The notes below the pieces were generated by a model that searched no databases, was not told the origin of the DNA, and saw only the letters and a program-made list of their open reading frames with translations. A DNA stretch of 64,000 nucleotides from Zobellia roscoffensis (GTDB lineage Bacteria; Bacteroidota; Bacteroidia; Flavobacteriales; Flavobacteriaceae), in contig NZ_JADDXT010000002.1 of NCBI RefSeq assembly GCF_015330165.1, positions 4,862,024 to 4,926,023 of the forward strand. Reading direction: 5' to 3'. Shown in pieces: positions 9,112 through 19,218 of this stretch (position 1 is its first letter; each line of letters opens with the position of its first letter). A program made the translations under genes and the position numbers.

Positions 9112-10920
9112 TTACCAACCTGGGTTTTGTGGGAAACCTTCATATATTTCAGTATCATTTTTAGGGAAAGGCAGCCAATAGTGCTTGTCTTCAAAGACTT
9201 TGGTCCTTAGAACCCTTTCGACAAAATTTATAGGTTTGCCTTCTGCATTACGGTCAAAAATTATCTCTGTTTTAAGCTTATATTTTTCTTGAGTACCCAG
9301 CTTCCATCTTCTAATATCCATCCAACGGTGCGATTCATACGACAATTCTACAGCACGCTCGCGACGTATTTCGTCCATAAATGCAGTATCACTTGTTAGA
9401 TATTCAGGTTTTACATTTAAACTACCGTCCGGTACGGCTCTTTCCCTAATTTTATTAATAGCGTCTAACGCCGATAAATCAAAATCTGCCGGTTTTCCAT
9501 TAATTCCGTAAGCAACTAGAGCAGCCTCGGCATACATGAGATATACATCGGTTAACCGTACATGCAATCGCCATGCGAAAACCCCTTGATTGTCAAAATT
9601 GTTGAAGCCAACCGGGAACCATTTTTTGGCTACATAACCCGTTCTTGAGCCATTTCCTTTATTCGGGTAACGGTGAGCACCATCCTTATAGAATTGAGCG
9701 TACCGATGTACCTCATTTTCACCTGTAGCTGCACCTAGATTTTCTACCATTTGGTCACCATCTATAACAAGCCATTTATAAAGTCTAGGGTCTCTATTCT
9801 CCCAAGGGTTCGCAGGGTCATAAAGCGGACTATCCTCAATAGACAAACCGTCACTCATACCAAAATTGTCCTGAATGTAATTGTGTGTTGGGAATGAAGC
9901 TAGGTTGTTCTGACCAATAGCCCCAAGTTGCCAGTTAGTGGACAGGAAATTTTGGAACCAGCCCACAGACCCTGCTTGACTAAAAATATATTCTGAGGAA
10001 TATGGGTATCTACCTTGAGTAGAATAGAAAACACTCTCATATTCATCCCAAGGCGTTAGACTATATCTAGACATTTTTAATACCTCGGCAAACGTATCCG
10101 CCGCGCGTTTTGCCAACTCTGTATCATAATCATACGTACTAGCGCTATTTTGCATTAAAGGACTTGCCGCATATAACAGATTCTTTGCTTTTAAAGACAA
10201 CGCTGCACCCTTAGTGAGCCTGAACATATTCTCTCCCCTTGATTTTAAGCCTGGCTCAAAGTCTGGGTCATCCCAATCAACAGGAAGTAAATCAACGGCC
10301 TTTTGAAAATCTTCATCTATTTTTAGTGCCGTTTCCGACCAATCTGCCGGTCTTTCTATCTTCCAATCATCATCCAACACACGATCAATGTATGGAATGC
10401 TTCCCCAGAACTTCATGATTTCATGATGAAAGAACGCTCTAAAAAAGTGAGCCTGTCCTAAAACCACATCCTTCTCTATTTGCGTGGCATCAGTCATTAA
10501 ACTATCTGCATCGGCAATAACAATATTTGATTTTCTAAGACCGGCCCAACTACTTGGCCATAACTTGGCCCTATCAAAAGGTAATTCCGCACTTGTATTG
10601 GTATTTCCGTCAAACATGCTTCCCGGACCGCTTCTTTGCCATTCCCAGTACCGTCCTTCGTCTATGGCATAGTCAAATTGCCATGTATCAATACCAACTG
10701 CATCTTCTGCATAACAGTGAAAATGTTGCCAGTGTGCCGCCGTGCTGTAATCTACGATCATGGCATACATTTCTTCCACGAAACCTTGAGCGCTATCAAA
10801 ATTTTTAAACACTTCCTCTTCCGTTAGCTCTGTCTCTATGGATTTATCTAGGTAATCTTCACAAGAGGCGAATATTCCCAGAAAACATATTCCAAATATC
10901 AGTTTGAATATCTTACGCAT
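9112..10920 (-). CDS. susD: SusD/RagB-family nutrient-binding outer-membrane lipoprotein (first pair)
   Basis: A 602-residue SusD-like protein with a lipobox IFASC near residue 20 and the sequence EDYLDKS directly after it, the classic SusD opening. Helical repeats include LGQAHFFRAFFHHEIMKFWG, and the C-terminal region has RRERAVELSYESHRWMDIRRW and ends Q-N-P-G-W, as in many family members. It is coded 11 bp after susC, so translation is probably coupled, and 38 bp before the second susC. Its job is to bind the glycan at the surface and close the SusC barrel. Confidence 0.92.
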   Translation of the reverse strand: MRKIFKLIFGICFLGIFASCEDYLDKSIETELTEEEVFKNFDSAQGFVEEMYAMIVDYSTAAHWQHFHCYAEDAVGIDTWQFDYAIDEGRYWEWQRSGPGSMFDGNTNTSAELPFDRAKLWPSSWAGLRKSNIVIADADSLMTDATQIEKDVVLGQAHFFRAFFHHEIMKFWGSIPYIDRVLDDDWKIERPADWSETALKIDEDFQKAVDLLPVDWDDPDFEPGLKSRGENMFRLTKGAALSLKAKNLLYAASPLMQNSASTYDYDTELAKRAADTFAEVLKMSRYSLTPWDEYESVFYSTQGRYPYSSEYIFSQAGSVGWFQNFLSTNWQLGAIGQNNLASFPTHNYIQDNFGMSDGLSIEDSPLYDPANPWENRDPRLYKWLVIDGDQMVENLGAATGENEVHRYAQFYKDGAHRYPNKGNGSRTGYVAKKWFPVGFNNFDNQGVFAWRLHVRLTDVYLMYAEAALVAYGINGKPADFDLSALDAINKIRERAVPDGSLNVKPEYLTSDTAFMDEIRRERAVELSYESHRWMDIRRWKLGTQEKYKLKTEIIFDRNAEGKPINFVERVLRTKVFEDKHYWLPFPKNDTEIYEGFPQNPGW

Positions 10921-10931
10921 TGTTTACTATA

Positions 10932-13900
10932 TTAAAAGTTAATGTTTAGACCTATGTTGTATCTTTTGAACGTAGGGTAGTCACCACGATATTCCGATGC
11001 CGTTGGCCCCGTGTTATCTTGCCTGTCATCTGGTAGATCTGACCAGAAGGCCAAATCATTACCACTCACGTAAACCCTATAATTACTTCCATTTTTCGCT
11101 TTAAAGGTATAGGCCAATTCTATATTTTTGAGTCTCACAAAAGAGGCATCGTACCAGTTTCGATACGGGTCCGTGCCACCACCAGTTCCAAGCCAGGCCG
11201 GAAGCACTTCTTCTCCATCTGGATTATCTACACTCCAATAATCAGATTTCTCTTCAAAGAATAACGGGGTTTCGAGCATAAAGGTTCTATCCGTATAGTT
11301 TTTGGTTGCATTGCTTACCCCGTAAAACTGCACCATAAACGATAAGTTCTTATATCCCGTGCCCAGCGTTAAATTATAGGTGTTTTGCGGTCTTACCGTA
11401 TAACCAAAAGGCACTGCATCATCTGCATTTATCACCCCATCGCCATTAAAGTCAATTTCATCATAATACCCTGGTCTTCTTGTTTCCTGGCTATTCTCTT
11501 GTGGGGTTGCTCCATACACATCATCCCAAGATGTTAAGATATCTCCCCTAATATTCACTCTTGGCTGGCCAATTGCAAAACCTTCTTCTTTTTGATAACT
11601 GGGCTTTAATAAAGGATCTTCTTTAAAGATAATTTCATCCTTTGCTTTGGTAAAAGCGAAATTTGACCAGACATCCCAATTTTGGGTCAATTGCTTTTTA
11701 TAATCCAATGAAATTTCAATTCCCTCTACCGTAGTTTCCCCAATATTAAAATCTGCTGGTTGGAAGCCAAAGAAACTGGGAACACTACGGGAATCGGCAG
11801 GTACGATGATGTCATGTCGATCTTCCTTAAAAACATCCACTTCTAGAGAAAGGCTATTTTTAAGTACGGATAATTCAAAACCTATATTGGCTTTCTCCGA
11901 GGTTTCCCACTGTAGATTAGGATTACCGATAATATCCTCTGAGCGGAAAGTATACGGGGATTGATTACCGTATGGATTAACGTTATTTAGGAATGCCGTA
12001 CCACCACTGGACCATTGTGAGAGGTAAGCCCATCTTTCACCAGCACTATCATCTCCTACAACACCATAGGAACCTCTTATCTTAAACTTATCCAACCAGG
12101 AAACCGACTCCATAAAAGGTTCGTTACTCAACATCCAACCTAATGCAACTGACGGAAACAATTCGAATTTATAACCAGGGCCATATTTCTCAGATCCGTT
12201 ATAAGCTCCGTTTACATCAATAAAATATCGACTATCATAGTTATATGTTGCCCGAGCAACCCAATCTTCACGATATCTAGGAAACATACTACCAATGGCA
12301 TACTCTTCCCTGTTCATTAACATTAACACCGTAGTATTATGCTTTTCGGCAAAAGTTCTATTATAGTTAAAGGAAAGTTGATAGAAAAGACGTCTACTAG
12401 TTTCCCAGTCTTGAATGGCAAGACCGTTCTGTTCCCAAGGATTCAAAACAAAGTCAAACTGATTTGTACCCACTGGAGAAACAATTTGCTCGGTGCCATC
12501 TTGATCATAGATTTTATAAACCACGTTATCCAATCCGCCTGGGTTATCTTCTACAATTCCGCCTTCTCCCCTAAAATTGTTATCATAGGACAAGCGCCCC
12601 GTGAAGCTTAGACCTTTTAAAAGAAAATCTAATTTTTGGTCCAATATAAAGTCACTATTGACTTGAACTCTATGATTTTTAGTAAACCCCTTTGCGGTTA
12701 GTATTACGGCAGGGTTACTCAATTCAAAATTCTCTGTAATAGCCCTGCCGTAGGTACCATCTTCATAAATAGGCGTATATAAGTTAGGCGCTAACGAGTA
12801 GATACTACTATATAGTAATTGGGGATCCGCTTGGTTTGTATTTTGTAAACCGTAGTAACCAGAAAGATTGACCGATAAACGTGTGGTTGGCGTAATATCA
12901 AAGTCAATATTACTTCTGTAATTAAAACGGTTATAGTTAAAGTTTGTTTTATAATCCCTTCCGTTATCAAAACCTCCCGCATCAAAAATATCACCTACGT
13001 GTTGATAGGAAAGAGCTCCAAAATATTTTACTGATTTTGTTCCACCGGCAACAGATAAGTTTACTCTATAATCAGTGGCAAAATCTTTTTGCATGGCATC
13101 TACCCAATCAACATCTGGATAAATACTCCGCTCTAAATCATTTGCAGGATTACGGTATTTCTCCAAGATATCCACGGGCGTATAACTTCGCCATGCTTCT
13201 TCACGCACCGGCACCGTTCGCTCAATGGCTTCATTAGCAACGACCAAACTGTTGTAAGAGTCATATTTATCCGGGATTCTAGAAAGTGTTTTTATAGCTG
13301 AACTTGCAGTAAGCGATAGTTGCGCCTTTCCTTGTCTACCCCTTTTTGTTGTGATAAGGATAACTCCATTTGCACCCTTTACCCCATACACCGCCGTTGC
13401 AGAAGCATCTTTTAAAACGGATAGACTTTCTATATCTCCAGAGTCTATATCGTTCATACTACGCTCTATACCATCTACCAAGATTAGCGGTTGACCTCCA
13501 CCGTTCCAAGAACTTTGCCCACGAATGAATATCTGAGGTGATTCTTCTCCCGGACGGCCTGTTGATGACACCGTGGTTACACCAGGCAAACGACCGGTCA
13601 ATGCCTGACCAACAGTAGACACACCACCTGATTGCATAAGATCAGCACCAGAAACTTGCGCAATGGAGCCAACTACACTTTCTTTGGTTTGCGTACCATA
13701 ACCAACCACAATAACCTCATCTAACTCAGAAGCCTCTGATGCCATAACCACATCTATTCCGGTTCGAGACGCCACCTTAATGATTTGCTTGGCGTAACCA
13801 ATATAACTGATTATTAACGTACCATCCTCAGGAACATCTATAGAATAGTTACCATCAAAATCGGTCATAACCCCTTTGGTGGTGCCTTGTAAAAGTACAC

Positions 13901-14090
13901 TGGCACCTATAATCGGTTGTCCTGTATCTTCTTCGGTAATTGTTCCAGTTACTGTTATAAGGTCTTGTGGAAGATCATTTGCTATAAGTGCAATAGGGAA
14001 AAACAAAACAACCATTACCAGAAGTTTGATTTTCATATAAAAATCAAAACACAATATAGACTGTTTTGTACAAGGAATCCGTTTTTTCAT
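10932..14090 (-). CDS. susC: SusC/RagA-family TonB-dependent outer-membrane transporter (first pair)
   Basis: A 1052-residue receptor. An N-terminal basic extension is followed by a signal segment beginning MKIKLLVMVVLFF, a carboxypeptidase-D-like regulatory domain (about 45-130; VTGTITEEDTGQPIIGASV), a TonB-box-like region with DEVIVVGYGTQ, the plug (IFIRGQSSWNGGGQPLILVDGI; GANGVILITTKRG) and a long barrel. Two starts are possible: 14090 (used here, keeps the extension common in SusC proteins) and 14036 (directly at the signal peptide). This is the first gene of the PUL operon. The 642-bp gap before it carries a direct repeat that may be the HTCS operator. Confidence 0.93.
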   Translation of the reverse strand: MKKRIPCTKQSILCFDFYMKIKLLVMVVLFFPIALIANDLPQDLITVTGTITEEDTGQPIIGASVLLQGTTKGVMTDFDGNYSIDVPEDGTLIISYIGYAKQIIKVASRTGIDVVMASEASELDEVIVVGYGTQTKESVVGSIAQVSGADLMQSGGVSTVGQALTGRLPGVTTVSSTGRPGEESPQIFIRGQSSWNGGGQPLILVDGIERSMNDIDSGDIESLSVLKDASATAVYGVKGANGVILITTKRGRQGKAQLSLTASSAIKTLSRIPDKYDSYNSLVVANEAIERTVPVREEAWRSYTPVDILEKYRNPANDLERSIYPDVDWVDAMQKDFATDYRVNLSVAGGTKSVKYFGALSYQHVGDIFDAGGFDNGRDYKTNFNYNRFNYRSNIDFDITPTTRLSVNLSGYYGLQNTNQADPQLLYSSIYSLAPNLYTPIYEDGTYGRAITENFELSNPAVILTAKGFTKNHRVQVNSDFILDQKLDFLLKGLSFTGRLSYDNNFRGEGGIVEDNPGGLDNVVYKIYDQDGTEQIVSPVGTNQFDFVLNPWEQNGLAIQDWETSRRLFYQLSFNYNRTFAEKHNTTVLMLMNREEYAIGSMFPRYREDWVARATYNYDSRYFIDVNGAYNGSEKYGPGYKFELFPSVALGWMLSNEPFMESVSWLDKFKIRGSYGVVGDDSAGERWAYLSQWSSGGTAFLNNVNPYGNQSPYTFRSEDIIGNPNLQWETSEKANIGFELSVLKNSLSLEVDVFKEDRHDIIVPADSRSVPSFFGFQPADFNIGETTVEGIEISLDYKKQLTQNWDVWSNFAFTKAKDEIIFKEDPLLKPSYQKEEGFAIGQPRVNIRGDILTSWDDVYGATPQENSQETRRPGYYDEIDFNGDGVINADDAVPFGYTVRPQNTYNLTLGTGYKNLSFMVQFYGVSNATKNYTDRTFMLETPLFFEEKSDYWSVDNPDGEEVLPAWLGTGGGTDPYRNWYDASFVRLKNIELAYTFKAKNGSNYRVYVSGNDLAFWSDLPDDRQDNTGPTASEYRGDYPTFKRYNIGLNINF

Positions 14091-14732
14091 ACCGCGGTAG
14101 TGTGGGTTGATATTTTTTAAAAATGCTCTTTATTAAAAAGGAATGTAGCAATCACTCCTCTTCTCCAAACCATAAATATTACAATAACATGATGTTAGCG
14201 TTAAGCCTAAAACGGGTTTTAAATGCATGACTATTCCGTGAAATTTAGAACATGCCATTTTCGACTTTGGTTAATTATGAATTTGGAGTTGTAAATGTTA
14301 AAAAAAAATCAAATAAACAAAAACAGGAATGATGCCGCTTAACTCTCATTTGTTGCGAATTTTATTCATTTGATGCAGATCGCAACATTTGTGAAAAATT
14401 ATGCAACATTCGTGATTTTATAGAATTGTTAGGTAGGCTGTTTATGATCACTATTTCCTAAAAATAAGATGATCAATATGTGTTTTTGTTAAAAAATAAC
14501 CACTTATTGAGACTGAATCCTGATTTAGTAGCACAGCAATATCTCAATTCAACCTCATTCTTCTTTGCTATTTTAAGAAATATAACCGGAGAAAGGGAGA
14601 AGACAGTTGGACCTAACAAAAAGTTAAAATAGAAGAACACAAAAGCCAAAATTTTAATAATCAATAACTTAAAAGCACCTGAAAACACCCTAACTCTTAA
14701 CTAAGTAAATTAAGGCGACTTCCTAATGATTA
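14091..14732. other. 642-bp intergenic region ahead of the first susC
   Basis: AT-rich spacer between the HTCS gene end and susC. It holds the 13-bp direct repeat described separately and an inverted partial copy (TGTTGCG near 14351). No convincing flavobacterial -7/-33 pair was found on the minus strand. A 71-codon open frame at 14473-14688 has no homology-like features and is not called. The region is presumably the regulated promoter and leader of the susCD operon. Confidence 0.6.
14382..14415. promoter_or_regulatory. Candidate HTCS operator: 13-bp direct repeat, 21-bp period
   Basis: GCAACATTTGTGA at 14382-14394 and GCAACATTCGTGA at 14403-14415 match at 12 of 13 positions. They start exactly 21 bp apart, two helical turns, as expected for two AraC-type DNA-binding domains on one face of the helix. 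The site lies about 290 bp upstream of the susC start and downstream of the HTCS gene, whose product ends in such a domain. Binding is inferred. Confidence 0.45.
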
Positions 14733-17700
14733 TTAAACGTTTTCCTGCTTTATTTCTGCTGGGGAAACCCCAAAATAATCCTTAAACCTTTGTGTGAAGT
14801 AGGAAGTAGATGAAAAACCAACAAGGTTACAAATATCGTTCAAATCTGAATTCCCATTTTCTAGAAGCGTCTTCGCTTTCTGTAACCTTTGGTTCCTAAT
14901 AAATTCATTTGCTGTCTGATTGGTAAGTGCCTTTGTTTTCCTATACAACTGACTCCTACTAAGGTTTAAATGAGAAGCTAAAGATTCTACCCCTAGGGAA
15001 GGACTTGTAATATTTTCATGAATATAATTAATGGCTTTTTCTATAAATGCTTTGTCCAAGGAAGTTATACTGGCATCATCTTGAATCTCTCCCATAGATT
15101 TGAAGTACTTTTTATAAATCACTTCTCTGCTATGAATAAGCTGACTAAGATGATGTCTTACCAATTTCATATCAAAAGGCTTTACTAAATACACGTCTGC
15201 GCCTTTTTCTATCCCAGAAATTCTATCGTCTATCTTCGCATTTGCCGTAAGCATCATTACTGGAATATGACTGGTTTTAATGTCTGATCTTATGGCCTCA
15301 CAAAAATCGTATCCGTTCATTTCTGGCATTATTACATCTGTAATAATTACATCCGGAAGTATTTCCTGTGCCAATTTTAAGCCATCGGCACCATTTTTGG
15401 ACACCACAACCTTATACTCTCCTTTAAACTCATTCTTTAAATAATTTCTTAGCTCTGTATCATCTTCTACAATTAATAGAGTTTTTGCCTTTCTTTCCGT
15501 TCTAGTTGGAAATATAGATTCTTGCGCATTAGTAGCTTTTACAAGGTCTGGTTTTATTGATGACAACTTTCCGTTTGTAATACTAATTTCGGACGCTTTA
15601 AAATGATTCTTACCAGCGGGTAGAATTACGCTAAAAGTTGACCCTTCACCTAATTTACTTTTTACATCTACACTACCCTTATGAAGTTTTACAAAACTAT
15701 GAACGAGCTCCAACCCAATTCCTGCTCCGCTATAATATCCTTTGTTTAGAGGTTCTCCTTGATAAAACCTTTCAAAAAGTTTCTCTAGCTCTCCTTCTTT
15801 TAATCCAGGACCGGTATCTGCTACCTTAAATTCTATACCATTGTCAGTTTCTTTTATCTCTACTACTATTTTTCCGCCGTCAGGGGTTACTTTAAATGCA
15901 TTAGATAGTAAATTAAAAACAATTTTTTCCAGCATTCCTTCATCCGCCCATACCCATATCACCTCATTTTCTGTATTCACTGTCAAATCAATATGATTAG
16001 AAAGTGCTTCTTCTTTAAAATGGTTTGATACCTCTTTTATGAACGGAACTATATTCAGCCTGCTTGCTTGAACTTTAATCTTATCCGACTCTAGTTTACT
16101 AAAATCCAGTAACTCGTTTATTAAACGTATTAAGCGTTCCGTGTTTTTATATATTGTTAAATGTTTTAGCCTTAGGCGGTTTGAATAATTATCATCTTTC
16201 TCACTCAAAATATCCTTTATCGGATTTAATATCAATGTAAGTGGAGAACTAAATTCATGAGCTACATTGGTAAAGAATTGTATTCTTTCTTTATGCAGCT
16301 CTTCTTCCCTAACCCTTTTTTGCCGTTCATTTTCAACTTGCTGCTTATCTATAATTCGTTTTTTCTCAAACCTTCGCAACAAACTCAGAAATCCTAGAAT
16401 AATTAGAAAATAAACGAACAAGGCCCAATTATTCCTCCACCAAGGAGGTAAGATTTCTATGTGAAGGGTTACCGGGGTCTTGCTCCACACACCATCATTA
16501 TTGGCCGCTTTCACTTTAAAAATATAATGGCCCGCGTCTAGGTTTGTATAGGTTGCACTACGGGCTTCATCTACATAATTCCAATCTTCTTCATAACCAT
16601 CTAGATAATATGCGTATTGATTCTCTTCCGGCCTTGTAAAACTTATTCCTGAATATTCTATTGTAAATACAGACTGTTCACTGTTTAACGTAAGGCTGTC
16701 GGTTTGAGAAAATGCTTTGTGTAAAGGAGAGTCATCATTGTCCGGCAGTACGGTTTCATTAAACAGTTTAAAGTTTTTTAAATATACCGAAGGCGGTGTT
16801 TCTAAAATATTGATGTTATCCGGATTAAAATAATCAACTCCCTCATTTCCTCCAAAATACAATCTGCCTTTATTGTCTTTGTATACGGCATTCTTGTTAT
16901 AATCATAGGAAACAAGACCATCTCTCTTGGTATAATTGGTAAACTCTTTAGTAGCTGTATTAAACATAACTATGCCTGAATTACCATCTAACCATAAATT
17001 ACCTTTTGAGTCATTTGTTATGCCTATTATATTGGGCATGGTTAACCCGTTGGATTGACCATACCAAAGAGCTGTATTTTCTCCTGTGTCGAACCTTAAT
17101 AAGCCTAAGCCTCTAGTGCCTGCCCATAATATATCATCATCAATAAACAACGATACAATATCATAATGGTTTGAACTGATAGATGGGTCGTCCTGCAAAA
17201 AATGGTTCATAAGAATGGCTTCGTATGCACCACTGCTATCCTTTCTCATTTTTATCAGACCGTTGGTAGTTGCAACCCAAACTGTTTTTTCCCTGTCTAC
17301 CACAACCTTGTTGATGTAGTTGTTTACCAATTGATGTGATACAAAAGACGAATCCGTAAAGTTCGCGGCACTTACATCATTCAACTGAAAAGAATATAAC
17401 CCCTGGTTGAATGTTCCGATCCAAACTGTGCCCTTTGCATCTTCCGTGAAACTCATGATAGCTCTAGACCCTTTTCTATCGCTTAGAATCGGAAATTTAT
17501 AATTGATGAATTGTTTTGAACCTTTCTTTAAAAAAAACAAGCCTTGGTCCCAACTTCCTACCCAAATATTAAACTGACTATCAATGAACAAGGTCTGAAT
17601 ATAATCACTGGTCAATCCATTATATTCAGAACTATCACCCGTATTTATATGAGTAAAAGTGTTGGTTGACCTTTCCCAGACATCAATTCCTCCGCCTTCC

Positions 17701-18869
17701 ATGGCTATCCACATCCTATTTTGGTCATCTTCAACAATAGCCGTAACCGAACTAATCTGCAAAGAATTTGGCTTATTATATACACTCTGAATTTCACTAA
17801 ACTTATTGTAAAATTTATCATACACCACAATACCTCTGTTGTAGAAACCCACCCACATTCTTGAGTCCTTATCGAGATATAATGACCATACGGAATTGGA
17901 TAAAATACTTTTCTCATCATTCTTGTCAAAGAGAGAGTGCCGAACAACTTCTCCATTTTTATTTAAATTGTAGAGCCCGTCATTCTCTGTTCCAAGTAAA
18001 ATTTCGCCATCAGCAGATTCTGCAATAGCAAAGATGTTTTTTCTTGTGACCTTAAAATTCTCAACTGTAGGCGTTTGGTTTTCACTGGATAATTTTACTT
18101 TGTAAATTCCATTTGAAATAGATCCCGCCCATATAGTTCCATCCGTATCAATAAATAACGATTGAAGACCTGCAGTAATGGTACGTGCTCTGTTCCCATC
18201 TCTAAACAAGGCAAAATCAACACGTTTATTTTTTGAATCTACCTCTAAAAGACCACTACTAGTTGCTGCATAAATGGTACCAAGGTCAGTTATTTTTATT
18301 TCAGAAACCGCAAGATAATTATCGGGTCTAGGGTTATTGAACGGCAACCTTTCAAGGATAAGCGTATCTAAGTCCATTAAAAACACACCCTGTTCTCCGG
18401 TACCCATATATAGGTTTCCATTACCATCTCCCTGCAGGCTTATTATACCAATATTTCCTTGATTTATATTATCCTTATTTACCAAAGGAATATGACGAAA
18501 CTCATCATTTTCACGATCATAGAGCGCAAGACCTATATTTGTACCTACCCAAAACCTATTTTTAGCATCTAAATAACTACAGTACACAAAGTTACTAGTA
18601 AGTGTCTTGCTTTTATAATCTTTGGGTTTATACGACACATAATCCATTCCATCATACCTATAAACACCCGAACCATGGGTGCCTATCCAAACAAAACCAT
18701 CTTTATCTTGAGTAATGGTATGTACACCTACCTGAGATATACCATCTTTAATCTTATAAAAATCTAATTTTTGCTTTATTTCTTGAGCGGTAGCATGCCA
18801 ATTTAATATGCTTAAAAGGCATACATACAATACTAATAGTTTTCTCATAAAGAGTATCGCGGATTTCAT
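14733..18869 (-). CDS. Hybrid two-component system regulator (HTCS) of the GH5/SusCD locus
   Basis: One 1378-residue chain joins a periplasmic sensor to a cytoplasmic regulator. In order it has a signal/anchor at the N-terminus; two beta-propellers built of about 14 repeats with DKDGFVWIGT-like units (about 35-720); a Y_Y_Y domain (about 735-800; YAYYLDGYEEDW); a membrane segment (about 812-835); a histidine kinase dimerisation helix with phospho-acceptor His871 in AHEFSSPL; an ATPase domain (NLLSNAFK, GAGIGLELV); a receiver domain with phospho-acceptor Asp1178 in IITDVIMPEMNG; and a C-terminal AraC-type double helix-turn-helix (about 1280-1378). HTCS proteins bind a specific oligosaccharide in the periplasm and switch on the adjacent PUL. 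An alternative start at 18848 (MRKLLVLYV) would shorten the N-terminus by seven residues. It is transcribed separately from susC. Confidence 0.96.
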   Translation of the reverse strand: MKSAILFMRKLLVLYVCLLSILNWHATAQEIKQKLDFYKIKDGISQVGVHTITQDKDGFVWIGTHGSGVYRYDGMDYVSYKPKDYKSKTLTSNFVYCSYLDAKNRFWVGTNIGLALYDRENDEFRHIPLVNKDNINQGNIGIISLQGDGNGNLYMGTGEQGVFLMDLDTLILERLPFNNPRPDNYLAVSEIKITDLGTIYAATSSGLLEVDSKNKRVDFALFRDGNRARTITAGLQSLFIDTDGTIWAGSISNGIYKVKLSSENQTPTVENFKVTRKNIFAIAESADGEILLGTENDGLYNLNKNGEVVRHSLFDKNDEKSILSNSVWSLYLDKDSRMWVGFYNRGIVVYDKFYNKFSEIQSVYNKPNSLQISSVTAIVEDDQNRMWIAMEGGGIDVWERSTNTFTHINTGDSSEYNGLTSDYIQTLFIDSQFNIWVGSWDQGLFFLKKGSKQFINYKFPILSDRKGSRAIMSFTEDAKGTVWIGTFNQGLYSFQLNDVSAANFTDSSFVSHQLVNNYINKVVVDREKTVWVATTNGLIKMRKDSSGAYEAILMNHFLQDDPSISSNHYDIVSLFIDDDILWAGTRGLGLLRFDTGENTALWYGQSNGLTMPNIIGITNDSKGNLWLDGNSGIVMFNTATKEFTNYTKRDGLVSYDYNKNAVYKDNKGRLYFGGNEGVDYFNPDNINILETPPSVYLKNFKLFNETVLPDNDDSPLHKAFSQTDSLTLNSEQSVFTIEYSGISFTRPEENQYAYYLDGYEEDWNYVDEARSATYTNLDAGHYIFKVKAANNDGVWSKTPVTLHIEILPPWWRNNWALFVYFLIILGFLSLLRRFEKKRIIDKQQVENERQKRVREEELHKERIQFFTNVAHEFSSPLTLILNPIKDILSEKDDNYSNRLRLKHLTIYKNTERLIRLINELLDFSKLESDKIKVQASRLNIVPFIKEVSNHFKEEALSNHIDLTVNTENEVIWVWADEGMLEKIVFNLLSNAFKVTPDGGKIVVEIKETDNGIEFKVADTGPGLKEGELEKLFERFYQGEPLNKGYYSGAGIGLELVHSFVKLHKGSVDVKSKLGEGSTFSVILPAGKNHFKASEISITNGKLSSIKPDLVKATNAQESIFPTRTERKAKTLLIVEDDTELRNYLKNEFKGEYKVVVSKNGADGLKLAQEILPDVIITDVIMPEMNGYDFCEAIRSDIKTSHIPVMMLTANAKIDDRISGIEKGADVYLVKPFDMKLVRHHLSQLIHSREVIYKKYFKSMGEIQDDASITSLDKAFIEKAINYIHENITSPSLGVESLASHLNLSRSQLYRKTKALTNQTANEFIRNQRLQKAKTLLENGNSDLNDICNLVGFSSTSYFTQRFKDYFGVSPAEIKQENV

Positions 18870-19218
18870 GTTTCAAGTTTGGTCAATAACCCTAAACAGT
18901 AACAGCATATGAACAGATGTCTTAACTGTAAAAAAGTTAAGTTAATAAAAAACACCTCTATGTAGCTATATGCAAATGTTAATTTGAAGGTAAAGGGCAA
19001 TCTAAAATATACTCTGTGGGCAATAACAATGTTTAAAATTGAAGAACTAAAGAGTCAGAACAATAAATTACAGAAATACACAGGTTATCTGTAAGCTAAT
19101 TAAATTAGGTTTTTAGATTAAACTAAGTGGTTAAAACATTTCTAAAATTTGCGGTATATAGACTTCTGAAACCCTGTTCTATCCTGCAAATTGATGCGAC
19201 TAATTCTAGTTGATGATT
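18870..19218. other. 349-bp intergenic region upstream of the HTCS gene
   Basis: Contains the candidate HTCS promoter (18973-19000, separate entry) and otherwise AT-rich spacer up to the end of the peroxiredoxin-like gene. No open frame, repeat or clear terminator was seen. Confidence 0.6.
18973..19000 (-). promoter_or_regulatory. Candidate flavobacterial promoter for the HTCS gene
   Basis: Read on the minus strand, TTG is followed after 17 bp by AACATTTG, which matches seven of eight positions of the flavobacterial -7 box TAnnTTTG. Transcription would begin about 100 bp ahead of the HTCS start. Predicted from motif and spacing only. Confidence 0.35.

Noticed and set aside
14473..14688. 71-codon open frame in the gap ahead of susC
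   Set aside because: Strongly hydrophobic, AT-driven composition, no recognisable motif, and it lies in the likely regulatory region; probably chance.
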